Positions 7,560 through 16,511 of a stretch of 64,000 nt of DNA are shown here, one piece after another. Position numbers and translations under genes: made by a program. Source of the DNA: Microvenator marinus (lineage in GTDB: Bacteria > Myxococcota_A > Bradymonadia > Bradymonadales > Bradymonadaceae); contig NZ_CP042467.1 in NCBI RefSeq assembly GCF_007993755.1, positions 2,566,001 to 2,630,000 on the forward strand, written 5' to 3'. Within the stretch, counting starts at the first letter, position 1, and each line of letters begins with the position of its first letter. The notes below the pieces were generated by a model, which searched no databases, was not told the DNA's origin, and saw only the letters and a program-made list of their open reading frames with translations.

Positions 7560-9542
7560 CTAGCCTTCGGATTCAATCATGGTTTCTTCCCACCACGATT
7601 TGACTTGTGATGCGTTGTAGACGACCCGTGCCGGCGGCAGGGTTTTGAGGAAATACGAGCCGTATCTCTTGGAACAGATCCTAGAGTCCAAGATGGCTAC
7701 CACACCCTTGTCGGTAGACGAGCGAATGAGGCGACCAAAGCCCTGTTTCAGGGTCAGCGCAGCAGCCGGGACGGTGAACTCCATGAACGGAAATCCTCCG
7801 CGATCTTCAATAAACTTTTGACGCGCTGAGTTGAGCGGATCAGAGGGATTCCCGAATGGAAGTTTATCTATGATGACCAAGCTCAACGACTCCCCTTCTA
7901 CGTCCACACCCTCCCAGAACGAACTTGTGGCGAAAAGAACAGAGTCCTTGTCATTTCTGAACTCTTCCAGAATCTCTGACTTTGGAGCATCGCCCTGCTT
8001 CAAAGTCTTGAAAGGAAGCCCTGGTGCTATTTTTTCGTAAACTGCATTCATGTTTGCGTAACTCGTAAAGAGCACAAATGCGCGACCTTGACTTAAATTT
8101 AAAAGATAATCTGTGATCGTAATCACCCCCGCAAGCCAGGATGGTTCGTGGGGTTCTGGAAGGCGCCTTGGGATATAGACCAAGGCGTTTTGTTGGTAAT
8201 CAAAGACGGGTGGAAGTTGGACTTCGTCGCAGGGAATATCAGGCAGGATCCCGCCCTTTCCGGGTACCCCGCGCATCCCGATTCGGCGTTGGAAATAATC
8301 AAAGGACTCGCCAGTGGTCAAGGTGGCGGAGGTAAATACCACTCGATCATGGGTCTCGAGCAGCTTCTTGCGCAGCAGGTGTGCCAGATCAATCGGCGAG
8401 GCCTGGAGGTAACAGCCGTTGTCCCGGACCTCTACGAAATAGACGTAGCGGTCATCGGACTGGTCGAGGATTGCCGCTAGATTTGAACGTTGTTCGGCGC
8501 AGCGTCCGGTGAGTTTTGCCGCAATCTCGCCAAGTTTAGCCGTTCTTCTAAGCTGCGCCCCAAACTGTTCGAGCGCGTCCAGAAGCTGGCCTTTGACGGC
8601 CTCGATCATCGCCTTTTGCGGGCCGTCCAAAATCTCGTCGAGGTTGTAGCGACCGTCGTAGAGTCCAAACATGAACGTGGAGAAAAATGCGGCGATGGCT
8701 TTGTCCAAAACGTTGATGGATTCGGTGAGATCGACCGAATTGACGTCTTCGGCGTCCAAGGTCTTTTCAATATCCCTGACAAGCTCGCGGAGCTGCCAGT
8801 TCGAACTCTGCATGCCGAAATAGCTCGTGGCCACGGACTCAATCTGGTGCGCCTCATCGAACACAACAGCGTCGTACTCCGGCAAAATCTCGCCAAAACC
8901 CGAGTCTCTCAGCGCAAGGTCAGCAAAGAAGAGGTGGTGGTTCACCACGATAACGTCCGCGTCTGCGGCTTCGCGGCGCGCGATGGTCACAAAGCACGCG
9001 TCGTAGTGCGGGCAGGACTGCCCAAGGCAGCCTTCACTGCTGACGGAGAGGTCTTGCCATGTGGGGAAGTCGTCCGGCAGGCCTTTAATTTCTGCGCGGT
9101 CACCGGTCTTTGTGTACTTTGTCCAAGAGACTATTTTCGGCCACCATTTGGCGTCTTCGCGGCTCCGAAACGTGGGCGAGGTCTTGGTCTGATTGTAGCG
9201 CAACATGCAGAGATAGTTGCGTCGCCCTTTGAGGAGTGCGGCCTTGAACTTCTTGGGAAGGTGTTCGGACAAGAAGGGGATGTCTTTTTGGTAGAGTTGT
9301 TCTTGGAGGGCTTTGGTCCCGGTGGAGACCACCACGCGTTTTCCCGAGCCGATTGATGGAATGAGGTACGCGAGCGTCTTTCCGGTACCGGTGGCCGCCT
9401 CGATGATGGCCGCGCGCCGGCGCTCGAAGGCCCTGGCCACGGCCGTGGCCATTTCAAGCTGCTGAGGGCGGTACTCGTAGCGCGTGAGCGTTTTGCTCAG
9501 CAGCCCGTGTTCTCCCAATATTTCTTCGAGTTTTTGCGTCAT
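7560..9542 (-). CDS. dinG: DinG/XPD-family ATP-dependent DNA helicase
   Basis: A superfamily 2 helicase of 660 residues. Walker A is EAATGTGKTLAYLIPS near residue 55, and the DEAH box is in AVVFDEAHQIE. Four cysteines between them (NYLC, GCLGQ, CPHYDAC) match the Fe-S cluster of the DinG/XPD group, which unwinds DNA 5'-3' and resolves R-loops and G-quadruplexes. C-terminal motifs FVLFTSYANM, ATSSFWEGVDVEG and LKQGFGRLIRS correspond to motifs IV-VI. ATG 9542 was chosen because AAGGTGG lies 9 nt upstream and the product then begins at a normal N-terminus. It heads the operon with malQ and the PDZ protein and is divergent from the membrane protein at 9646. Confidence 0.93.
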   Translation of the reverse strand: MTQKLEEILGEHGLLSKTLTRYEYRPQQLEMATAVARAFERRRAAIIEAATGTGKTLAYLIPSIGSGKRVVVSTGTKALQEQLYQKDIPFLSEHLPKKFKAALLKGRRNYLCMLRYNQTKTSPTFRSREDAKWWPKIVSWTKYTKTGDRAEIKGLPDDFPTWQDLSVSSEGCLGQSCPHYDACFVTIARREAADADVIVVNHHLFFADLALRDSGFGEILPEYDAVVFDEAHQIESVATSYFGMQSSNWQLRELVRDIEKTLDAEDVNSVDLTESINVLDKAIAAFFSTFMFGLYDGRYNLDEILDGPQKAMIEAVKGQLLDALEQFGAQLRRTAKLGEIAAKLTGRCAEQRSNLAAILDQSDDRYVYFVEVRDNGCYLQASPIDLAHLLRKKLLETHDRVVFTSATLTTGESFDYFQRRIGMRGVPGKGGILPDIPCDEVQLPPVFDYQQNALVYIPRRLPEPHEPSWLAGVITITDYLLNLSQGRAFVLFTSYANMNAVYEKIAPGLPFKTLKQGDAPKSEILEEFRNDKDSVLFATSSFWEGVDVEGESLSLVIIDKLPFGNPSDPLNSARQKFIEDRGGFPFMEFTVPAAALTLKQGFGRLIRSSTDKGVVAILDSRICSKRYGSYFLKTLPPARVVYNASQVKSWWEETMIESEG

Positions 9543-9645
9543 TCGTTTTGCCCACCTTGGCCCGCGGGACGGTATCACAATTTCGAGCGCTTGCCAGATC
9601 GAGTCAGGTGTTCGATCATGTTGTGATCTTAGACCGAGTGAACGC

Positions 9646-10209
9646 ATGGGTCAGAACGCATTTAAAACACTGGAGTCGGCGGAACTCCTTGAGGTGAAGA
9701 CCGAAGAAAGCCTGGTGGCGAAGCTTCGGCCGGCGCTGACCGCGGCCGTTGGGTTCCTACCCTCGGTCAAGGATTCCCGCAAAGGCCGCTCCCATGCTCA
9801 GCAATGGAAGATTCTCTTTGTGGTCTTGGGGGTTGTTGTAGCGCTCGCCGCTGACCCAGCAGCTATCGCCATGGGTGTCTTTATTGCAACCTTAGTCTTC
9901 TGGCTTCCGTTGCCGGCGCTTGCAAAACGCTCGTTGCTGCTGAGAGTGCAGAAGATGGGGCGGCGCGAAGTACGCACCTGGACATCGGTGACCTTGGAGA
10001 TCCGCAAAGACGTGCTTCAGGCAAAGAGCGGCAAGACTCAGGTCTTTCGCGTGCCCCTCTCGGAACTAGTTGCCTCAACAGACGAGGTTCGCAGAAAGGC
10101 TGGGGATCTTGTGATTCGTGGACCCGGCTCTACGTCCGTCGGCCAAACAACCTTGCGCCTCGCCGAACTTGACTTCGAAGAACTACGTTTGAAGGTCTCG
10201 AACCCATAG
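9646..10209 (+). CDS. unrecognised membrane protein with cytoplasmic C-terminal domain
   Basis: The product has 187 residues. A hydrophobic stretch at about residues 54-95 is long enough for two membrane helices. It is followed by a basic, strand-rich domain (VRTWTSVTLEIRKDVLQAKS, then FRVPLSELVAS) resembling a PH-like fold, though this is only an impression. There is no signal peptide. ATG 9646 was chosen because the longer frame would read back into the divergent dinG-like gene. A weak GAGTGA lies ahead of it. It shares a 103-nt divergent intergenic region with the helicase gene. Function unknown. Confidence 0.7.
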   Translation: MGQNAFKTLESAELLEVKTEESLVAKLRPALTAAVGFLPSVKDSRKGRSHAQQWKILFVVLGVVVALAADPAAIAMGVFIATLVFWLPLPALAKRSLLLRVQKMGRREVRTWTSVTLEIRKDVLQAKSGKTQVFRVPLSELVASTDEVRRKAGDLVIRGPGSTSVGQTTLRLAELDFEELRLKVSNP

Positions 10210-10351
10210 TTCCTCAGATTTCTGTACACACACTCCAGAACCCACGTGTACTCGAATCCCTTTCTACCCCAAACAGGGTACGCGCAAATCCTTACTCTCC
10301 TTGATGATGAGCATTCCGGAGAACCCGGACTTTCATAACCAAGGAGAAATG

Positions 10352-10951
10352 ATGAAGTCATTAGGATTTACCCTATTGTTCATGTTCTGTTTATGGACGA
10401 CCCCGGCGTGGGCGAGTTGTCCTTCGGGCTACTACCCGTGCGGCTCAGAGCACTGTGTGCCGAACGATGGTGTATGTTGCGCGTCTGTCGGGCTACCTGA
10501 GTACTACTGTCCCGGAGGGACAGAATGCCGGTCCACTGGCGAGTGCGTTTCACCGGGTTACGACGACTACGACAACTACGATGACACCGATAACTACGAT
10601 GCCAACGACGACTACGACAATGGAGGAACATACAGCAGCGGAGACGAATATTGTTCATGGCAAGGCTCGGGCCAATGCACGATGGAGTATTGCCTCTCAG
10701 AGGACGACCCGTGCACAGGACGCTATATTGTCGATGGGAAATCGTTCTACTGCGATGCGTGCAGCTCAAACGGACTGGAGCTTTGCGCCGAGGAAGCGGC
10801 AAACTACTGTTATGAAGGTGGCGACGACTCCGCCGCCCTCGGTGGGTGCCAAGCCATCGAATCGAACGAATCTGAAGGATTGGTATTGGGGCTGCTAATT
10901 GGATGCACCCTACTCGTTTCGCGACGCCGAAGGCAGGAGGCTGCCGAATGA
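10352..10951 (+). CDS. secreted Cys-rich protein with Asp/Tyr-rich linker and MYXO-CTERM-like tail
   Basis: The product has 199 residues. A signal peptide ends at TTPAWA-SC near residue 20. It is followed by a Cys-rich knot (about 8 Cys in 45 residues), a highly acidic linker made almost only of Asp, Tyr and Asn, a second Cys-rich module, and then GGCQ, a hydrophobic helix and RRRR. That last arrangement matches the MYXO-CTERM sorting signal, which implies processing and surface display. The ATG at 10352 has AAGGAG 5 nt upstream (ATG 10349 is too close to it). Its stop overlaps the next gene in ATGA, so the two form an operon. Confidence 0.78.
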   Translation: MKSLGFTLLFMFCLWTTPAWASCPSGYYPCGSEHCVPNDGVCCASVGLPEYYCPGGTECRSTGECVSPGYDDYDNYDDTDNYDANDDYDNGGTYSSGDEYCSWQGSGQCTMEYCLSEDDPCTGRYIVDGKSFYCDACSSNGLELCAEEAANYCYEGGDDSAALGGCQAIESNESEGLVLGLLIGCTLLVSRRRRQEAAE

Positions 10952-11952
10952 AAACGTTTCGATTTGTCTGCTCGGCATTGGCACTCATGGTTCTGATGCC
11001 GAGCGCCCAAGCTCAAGACACATGCCGCACTGGCTACCTTGCTCCAGACGTAGAGATAGGCGCCTTGACACTGGATTTGGACGCCGTGGCGACATCCCTC
11101 GGGTTTACGCCTCAGAAACAAATTGAGGCGGCCAAAGACTTCATGGCTAAAGACCTCACGATGGCAAAACTCGATGACGAAGCCGATAGTCGCGAAGAAA
11201 TCTTGGACGCATTGGAGCTCGATCTTCTTTTCTGGATCGAAACGCAATCACGAGACAGTGGCGAAACCAATTTGAGAGTCGCAGCAGTTCATCGTGATGG
11301 GGCAATACGCTCGCACTTTGATCGATTCACCGACGCCGAGAAGGATTGGGATTCAGAGTCGATGATCGACTTTGTTCGGAACAACCACAAGGAATGTGAA
11401 CAAAGTCTAAATCCTACGCCTGAACCCGAGCCTGAACCAACACCCAGCGCAGAACAAACATACGAAGCGCCAGTTAGGGAGTATCGGCAAGAAACGCAAT
11501 ACGTCCCTGAAGAAACTTCCGCCGAAACTACTCAGACTTCAACAACCATCGAAGATGACTCAGACGACCCGTCTGAGCTGGTGCCCTTCACGTTGGTTCT
11601 TAGCGATGGTGTGAATGGTGGCATCGGATTTGGAATCAGCGGCTACAGCCTCTGGGACGTCGTCGGACTCAAGTATACAGGACTTGACCTCATCTTTTTT
11701 GACGACATCACCCTTTTAAGCTGGAACGCTGGATTGGTGTTGATCGGCGGCAAATCCGATGAAATGGCGCTCTGGTGGGAGCTTACGTTCGGATTCGAGG
11801 ACGTGACGTATGGAGACGGAAATTCCGAGTTCTTCTTCGAAGGCGCAAGTGCCGTTCACTTTGTCTACGAATGGATAGATATCGGTTTTGAGTGGCACGC
11901 GCGCAAGGAGACCTTTCACGTCAAGCTTGGCTTAGCGTTCGGGTACCTATGA
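10948..11952 (+). CDS. exported protein with predicted outer-membrane beta-barrel C-terminus
   Basis: The product has 334 residues, with a signal peptide cleaved after MPSAQA. Residues about 25-145 form a mixed domain with two cysteines, followed by a Pro/Glu linker at about 155-200. The last about 130 residues alternate hydrophobic and polar residues (GGIGFGISGYSLWDVVGL, FHVKLGLAFGYL) as in a short beta barrel. It overlaps the preceding surface protein by 4 nt (ATGA), which suggests that the two work together at the cell surface. It converges on hmuS, which ends 11 nt away. No family assigned. Confidence 0.7.
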   Translation: MKTFRFVCSALALMVLMPSAQAQDTCRTGYLAPDVEIGALTLDLDAVATSLGFTPQKQIEAAKDFMAKDLTMAKLDDEADSREEILDALELDLLFWIETQSRDSGETNLRVAAVHRDGAIRSHFDRFTDAEKDWDSESMIDFVRNNHKECEQSLNPTPEPEPEPTPSAEQTYEAPVREYRQETQYVPEETSAETTQTSTTIEDDSDDPSELVPFTLVLSDGVNGGIGFGISGYSLWDVVGLKYTGLDLIFFDDITLLSWNAGLVLIGGKSDEMALWWELTFGFEDVTYGDGNSEFFFEGASAVHFVYEWIDIGFEWHARKETFHVKLGLAFGYL

Positions 11953-11963
11953 AAGCAGCCTTA

Positions 11964-12974
11964 TCAAAGTGAGGACAGAACGTCTCGCCAGCCTTGAAGC
12001 TCGGGGTTACCGGGCTTTCGCGCACCGAAGACGGAAAGGACCAGGTTTTCATCGTGGTCAAAGACTTCCAGCGAAGTCACGATACCATCCACGGTTGGCT
12101 TTTGCACGACCCAGGCCTCTTTGAGTTTGGTTTGGTTGATGTGCAGGTTCATGCCCTTATCGAGCACATTCCACCAGGTATCTGAGTGGCGAGTCGTGTG
12201 AATCTGACCTGTGAAAATCTCGATCATTCCGCGGCTTCCCACGAAGAACATGATTTCCAGATCTCGAGTCGTAAGCTCGTCCAAGAGGGCCTGCAGAGTA
12301 CGCACGGGAACCTGCTCCACGTACTCTTCGGGCCCGCATCTTAGCGCCGCAAGCCGTGGTAGCTTGAATGTGCGAAGCATCGGGAAGAAATCATGCGTGT
12401 CCTTCAGCTCTCGCCACGCCTTTTGGAATTCATGTTGATCAAAGTCATCTGGGCCCTTTGATGCAGGCTTGTCGAGCTCTTTGACCTCAATCGGTGGTTC
12501 GTTAGTGGTGCCAAACTTCTCCACAATCAGGTCGTAGACCTCTACGGAGCTCGCCGAGCGCAACCAGATCTTGAAGACAGCCACCCCTGCGGCATCAAAG
12601 AATTGTAGGCTTCGCATACGGCCACGCGGCGAGTCTTTCTCCACCGCAAACCCGTACTTCCAGGCAAAGAGGAAGATTCGAAGATCAAACCCTGGCTCTA
12701 AGCCGAGGCCGATCATTCCGTCAAAACTCAAGTCGATGAACTGCCCGTCTATCTCGAGCACCACAGCCTCATTTCGCGTCAGGGCCATGACTTCACCAAG
12801 GTCTCTGCACGCAAATAGAATCTCTTTCCACTCTGGTCTGAGCCGTGTGGCGCTCTCCCCGATCTGAGCTTCTACGATCTCAGCCTCGCTCACACCCAAT
12901 TCATTGGCTGCATCACGCGCGCGGATACTGGGTTGTTGATTTTTCAAGTCTTCAAAATTAGCTTGCAACGACAT
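11964..12974 (-). CDS. hmuS: hemin-degrading/heme-transfer factor, HmuS/HemS family
   Basis: A cytoplasmic protein of 336 residues that handles heme after import (heme trafficking or oxidative ring opening). It has the two-repeat HemS layout. The C-terminal repeat shows the family phrases FVGSRGMIEIFTG, WWNVLDKGMNLHIN and KEAWVVQKPTVDGIVTSLE, ending in FGARKPG. Length matches full-length family members. The ATG at 12974 has GAGAGGAG 5-6 nt upstream. It overlaps hmuV by 17 nt and is the last gene of the Fur-box operon that starts at 18889. Enzymatic activity versus simple heme shuttling cannot be told from sequence. Confidence 0.92.
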   Translation of the reverse strand: MSLQANFEDLKNQQPSIRARDAANELGVSEAEIVEAQIGESATRLRPEWKEILFACRDLGEVMALTRNEAVVLEIDGQFIDLSFDGMIGLGLEPGFDLRIFLFAWKYGFAVEKDSPRGRMRSLQFFDAAGVAVFKIWLRSASSVEVYDLIVEKFGTTNEPPIEVKELDKPASKGPDDFDQHEFQKAWRELKDTHDFFPMLRTFKLPRLAALRCGPEEYVEQVPVRTLQALLDELTTRDLEIMFFVGSRGMIEIFTGQIHTTRHSDTWWNVLDKGMNLHINQTKLKEAWVVQKPTVDGIVTSLEVFDHDENLVLSVFGARKPGNPELQGWRDVLSSL

Positions 12975-13752
12975 CGTGACTCCTCTCTAAATTTCGAATG
13001 GGGAAAACTGCCGGAATTTGGTCCGGCCCGCGTAGAATCTGCGCGTGCACACCGAAGCCCATGTAGATGGCATCCGGCGTCAGCACGTCATTTGGCGAGC
13101 CTTCGAGCAAGAGGCGCCCGTGGCTCATCATCCATATAGAATCGGCGTATTGCGCCGCCAGATTAAGGTCGTGAAGTACAACAAGAGTGTGCAGGTCGAG
13201 GCTCTTTGTCGCCCTCGCCACCACATCCATAAGAAGCATAGAATTTGCGATATCGAGCGCTGAAGTAGGCTCGTCCAAGAGCAGCCAGCCTCCGCGCACA
13301 CCGTGCAGCTGCGCCAGCGCCCGCGCGACCATCACACGTGCCTTCTCGCCGCCAGAAAGTGTGGGGAAGAGCCGGTTGGCGAGCCCATTCATATCTAGTG
13401 AGGCCAAGATATCAGCTGCAAGGCGACGCGCACCAGGCTCGGCGTCATCATGTGGCAGACGCCCCATGGCCACCACATCCAGCGCCGTATAAGCAAAGGG
13501 AAGGTGTGTAGATTGAGGGACCCAAGCCCTTTGCAGCGCTTGTTCTTGGGGCGAGAGCTCTCTTAGGCTCCGGCCGAGGACGATATCGCCCTTGAAGTCC
13601 ATGACGCCGCCAATCGCCTTGAGCAACGTGGACTTACCGGCACCACTTGGGCCAACGAGAGCGGTGATTCCGGGCTCAAGCGTCGCACTGACACACTCCA
13701 CAAGACTCTTATCCCCAACGCAAACGCACACACCGGACAAAAACCCGCTCAT
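12958..13752 (-). CDS. hmuV: heme ABC transporter ATP-binding protein
   Basis: The 264-residue ATPase subunit of the inner-membrane heme importer. Walker A is GPSGAGKSTLLK, the ABC signature is LSGGEKARVMVARAL, and Walker B is WLLLDEPTSALD followed by the switch His in VVLHDLNLAAQ. The ATG at 13752 forms an ATGA junction with hmuU and has GGAG 7 nt upstream; ATG 13758 is possible, but its spacing to GGAG is only 1 nt. It pairs with the hmuU permease and hmuT binding protein next door. The FepC/BtuD family also handles siderophores and cobalamin, but HmuS and HmuY homologues in the same operon point to heme. Confidence 0.94.
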   Translation of the reverse strand: MSGFLSGVCVCVGDKSLVECVSATLEPGITALVGPSGAGKSTLLKAIGGVMDFKGDIVLGRSLRELSPQEQALQRAWVPQSTHLPFAYTALDVVAMGRLPHDDAEPGARRLAADILASLDMNGLANRLFPTLSGGEKARVMVARALAQLHGVRGGWLLLDEPTSALDIANSMLLMDVVARATKSLDLHTLVVLHDLNLAAQYADSIWMMSHGRLLLEGSPNDVLTPDAIYMGFGVHAQILRGPDQIPAVFPIRNLERSHDVVAS

Positions 13753-14750
13753 GCCCATGCTCCGTGAAGTCGCCGACGCAAAAGATAGAGGAAGAACGGC
13801 GCACCAATGGCCGAGGTGACGACGCCGATTGGGAGCTCCATAGGCACGGCTACGCTGCGCGAAAAGAGGTCAGAAAGCATCAGGAGCCCTGCCCCCATGA
13901 TGGCCGAGCCGATTAGAAGTCCGGAATGGCGCGGCCCGGAGAGTATGCGCACGAGGTGCGGCACCACCAAGCCTACAAAGCCGATGATTCCAGTGAAGCT
14001 TACGCCTACGGCCACCAAGACTGCGCTTAGCGCGATGACCCGTCTTCTCAGGTCGCGCACGTTGATACCGAGCGTGGCAGACTCTTCATCGCCGAGCACG
14101 TATGCGTCGATTAGCCGGGAGTGCCACCAGATTCCAAAGGCACAGACCAGCGTCACGGGAATCAATAGCGCAAGCTGGGCCCAGGTCAGGCCAGCCAACG
14201 ATCCCAGCATCCAGACCGTGAGGTTTCTCAATTGAGCTTCGTTCGAGACGAAGGTAAGTAATCCTATAGCAGCGCCGGCAAACGCATTGATCGCCACGCC
14301 TGCCAGAACCAAAGTAGCTGAATCACTCGCCCCACGAACGTGGGCGGCCCCCCAAACCGCCCACGTCGCGAGCAGCCCACCAAAAGCCGCGAGGGTCGAG
14401 AGTGTTGCCGGGTGGAGCAGACCCGGCAACACAATTATGGCAAGCACCGCCCCGAGCGCGGCACCGCTTGAGACCCCCACAAGCCCAGGATCGGCGAGTG
14501 AGTTTCGGAAAATAGCCTGCATGGCAGCGCCTGCTACTCCGAGTCCAGCACCGATGACGAGGCCACCGAGAATTCTCGGCAAACGCACGTGCATCAGAAC
14601 AGGGTGTAAAGAATTTTCTGGGTCCATGAGTGCGACCAACGCCGCGCTAAGACTTGACCCCATGGCACCCACACTCATGGAAACGAGTCCGATCAGGCCT
14701 AGCAAGACTAGACCCAACGACCACCACATGTGTCGGCGCATGGTCATCAT
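13749..14750 (-). CDS. hmuU: heme ABC transporter permease (FecCD family)
   Basis: The product has 333 residues and about ten membrane helices, the BtuC/FecCD fold. Typical signatures are LPRILGGLVIGAGLGVAGA near residue 58, a helix at 95-115 (GALGAVLAIIVLPGLL), and GFVGLVVPHLVRI, the cytoplasmic coupling loop for the ATPase. The start ATGATG at 14750 overlaps the hmuT stop by 4 nt. It forms the inner-membrane channel with HmuV and receives heme from HmuT. Length is standard for the family. Confidence 0.95.
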   Translation of the reverse strand: MMTMRRHMWWSLGLVLLGLIGLVSMSVGAMGSSLSAALVALMDPENSLHPVLMHVRLPRILGGLVIGAGLGVAGAAMQAIFRNSLADPGLVGVSSGAALGAVLAIIVLPGLLHPATLSTLAAFGGLLATWAVWGAAHVRGASDSATLVLAGVAINAFAGAAIGLLTFVSNEAQLRNLTVWMLGSLAGLTWAQLALLIPVTLVCAFGIWWHSRLIDAYVLGDEESATLGINVRDLRRRVIALSAVLVAVGVSFTGIIGFVGLVVPHLVRILSGPRHSGLLIGSAIMGAGLLMLSDLFSRSVAVPMELPIGVVTSAIGAPFFLYLLRRRLHGAWA

Positions 14751-15646
14751 TTTTTGAGCGCCTCGGCGATTTTGGTCTTGAGTTCGAACACGGCCTGACC
14801 CGAACGGGGCCCGAAGACCATAAGCTGGTCATTGACCAGCACGAGGCGCTTGGCCTTACCCGCTGGCGTCTGAGCCACGCCCGGAATCTCAAACACACTG
14901 TCCTCGCCGCCCATACTCTGGACGCCACTCTCACCCATGACGATAACGTCGGGCGCAGCAGCGATCACAGCTTCGGCGGTCAGGGGCTTAAACCCCTCAA
15001 AATCTTTGGGCACAACTTCAGCGCCGGTCAGCGCGATCAAGTCTCCGGCAGCCGTATCGGGACCGCCGGCCATGATGATCTTCTGACCCCGCGCGTAGAT
15101 GTGCAGAACCTTGGCCTCTACTTCTGGAGCGGCCTTTGCCTTCTCGATATCGGCATCCATCTTGGCCAAAAGCGGCTTCGGATCGGCACCTAAGCTGGCG
15201 GCAATCTTCGTCACTCTCTCTTTGGCGCTCTCTAGAGATGTCGCGTCTTCGAAGGTCAAGAACTCAACGCCCGTAGCCCTGAGCTGGTCCAGAGCCGGTG
15301 GCGGTCCAGCACCTGGGCCCGTCACGATTTGATCCGGCTTGAGCGCAAGCAAAGGCTCCACGGCGAGCTGCCTGAAATAGGGCAATGTCGCGACCTTTTC
15401 GGCATCGGCCGGATAGGTGCTCGACGCATCCGCCGCCACCACCTGTTCACCGAGCCCCAATGCGAAGACTGTCTCGGTCACGGCTGGGGTTAAGGTGACG
15501 AGCCTTGGAGCCTGCTCCGCCGGGGCTTGCTCTGCCTCTTCAGGAAGAGCGGCCGCCGGTGTGGATTCGGCCTGAGGCTTCTCGTCCTTGCACGCGCTCA
15601 AGCTCAAGCTCAACCCCATGATCAGAAGTAGAGGCCAGGTTCTCAT
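14747..15646 (-). CDS. hmuT: heme-binding lipoprotein of the ABC importer
   Basis: A periplasmic-binding-protein-like lipoprotein of 299 residues. The signal peptide ends LSLSLSAC, giving a lipidated Cys at about residue 19. The HmuT pattern is clear: VTLTPAVTETVFALGLG, then DASSTYPADA, then LPYFRQLAVEPLLALKPD; the Tyr in the last motif is at the position used as heme ligand in the family. A Glu/Ala/Pro-rich spacer follows the lipid anchor. ATG 15646 forms an ATGA junction with the HmuY-like gene and is preferred over an upstream in-frame start because it opens the signal peptide directly. Confidence 0.92.
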   Translation of the reverse strand: MRTWPLLLIMGLSLSLSACKDEKPQAESTPAAALPEEAEQAPAEQAPRLVTLTPAVTETVFALGLGEQVVAADASSTYPADAEKVATLPYFRQLAVEPLLALKPDQIVTGPGAGPPPALDQLRATGVEFLTFEDATSLESAKERVTKIAASLGADPKPLLAKMDADIEKAKAAPEVEAKVLHIYARGQKIIMAGGPDTAAGDLIALTGAEVVPKDFEGFKPLTAEAVIAAAPDVIVMGESGVQSMGGEDSVFEIPGVAQTPAGKAKRLVLVNDQLMVFGPRSGQAVFELKTKIAEALKK

Positions 15647-16500
15647 TGGGCGACCTCTTCCCACTTCACGGTGTAGACGCCGCTCGCCCAACCATCGATC
15701 GCAAACTTGAAGGTCTTGGTACCTTCGGCATTTTTGACGAAGTAAACATCGGGTTGAGTGGAGATGCCCATCTCATAGCTGTACCAGCTCTCACTTCCAC
15801 TTGGATTATCCAGGTTGAGCAGGTTGAATGCGGTGATCAGGTTGTTGATTGGGTCTGTGTCCGGGATGCAAGAGGCATCCATGGTGTCGTCGGTGGCCCA
15901 GGTGGTGACGCTTGCGAGCGACGCCTCCTCAAAGGTTGTGTCTGCCACTTTGCCGAGCTCCACCGCGCCGATCCCCGAGCTTGAGCTGTTGGTGCGGATC
16001 AGTACGCGTTTGAATGCAAGGTCCCACTCGGTGTTCTCATAGGCACCGAAGTCATCCACTTCCACCTTGGCACCCGTGTCCAAGTCCACGTAAAGGAAGG
16101 ATGATGAGGCTGCGGCCATCGATCCACCGGATGCGGCGTCAATCGTTCCACTGAAGACACCCTCTGCTTCAGTGATGGACACCGCGCCGGCGTTGACGCC
16201 CTCGTTGAGCGGCCAGCCTTCTTTGAGTTCGTCAAAACACGGCACATCGATCACGGGCGGATTGTTGACATTGTTCACCGTGACAACTGTCTCGTTGTTG
16301 TTGGTATTGTTGGTGTTGTTATCACCCGTCGTGCCAGAGTTGGTGTTGTTATCGTTGGTCCCAACATTGGTGTTGTTGCCGGTAGTGTTATTACCGGTGG
16401 TATTGTTTCCAGCGGTGTTGTTTTCGCCGCTATCACCTTCGTCTCCACAGCCGATCCACATAGCAGATAAAATTAAAACTAAAATGTACTTCTTACTCAT
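15643..16500 (-). CDS. hmuY: HmuY-family heme-binding lipoprotein with Asn-rich linker
   Basis: The product has 285 residues, with a lipoprotein signal ending MWIGC near residue 18. An Asn/Thr/Gly-rich linker of about 60 residues follows, then the HmuY domain from about residue 85. The domain shows FLYVDLDTGAKVEVDD, the family core WDLAFKRVLIRTNSSSSG, and the closing strand YTVKWEEV. In Porphyromonas, HmuY captures heme outside the cell and passes it to a TonB receptor. Its place between that receptor and hmuT supports the same role. It is 11 nt downstream of the second HmuY-like gene and overlaps hmuT by 4 nt. The linker probably projects the domain from the membrane. Confidence 0.85.
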   Translation of the reverse strand: MSKKYILVLILSAMWIGCGDEGDSGENNTAGNNTTGNNTTGNNTNVGTNDNNTNSGTTGDNNTNNTNNNETVVTVNNVNNPPVIDVPCFDELKEGWPLNEGVNAGAVSITEAEGVFSGTIDAASGGSMAAASSSFLYVDLDTGAKVEVDDFGAYENTEWDLAFKRVLIRTNSSSSGIGAVELGKVADTTFEEASLASVTTWATDDTMDASCIPDTDPINNLITAFNLLNLDNPSGSESWYSYEMGISTQPDVYFVKNAEGTKTFKFAIDGWASGVYTVKWEEVAQ

Positions 16501-16511
16501 GGGTTCTTCCT

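Noticed and set aside
8490-9356. 288-residue plus-strand frame opposite the dinG-like helicase
   Set aside because: It is the antisense shadow of a gene with full helicase motifs, and its product shows no domain.
16261-16440. AAC/AAT-rich tract as a CRISPR or satellite array
   Set aside because: It is in frame inside the HmuY-like gene and encodes a linker; there is no spacer structure.
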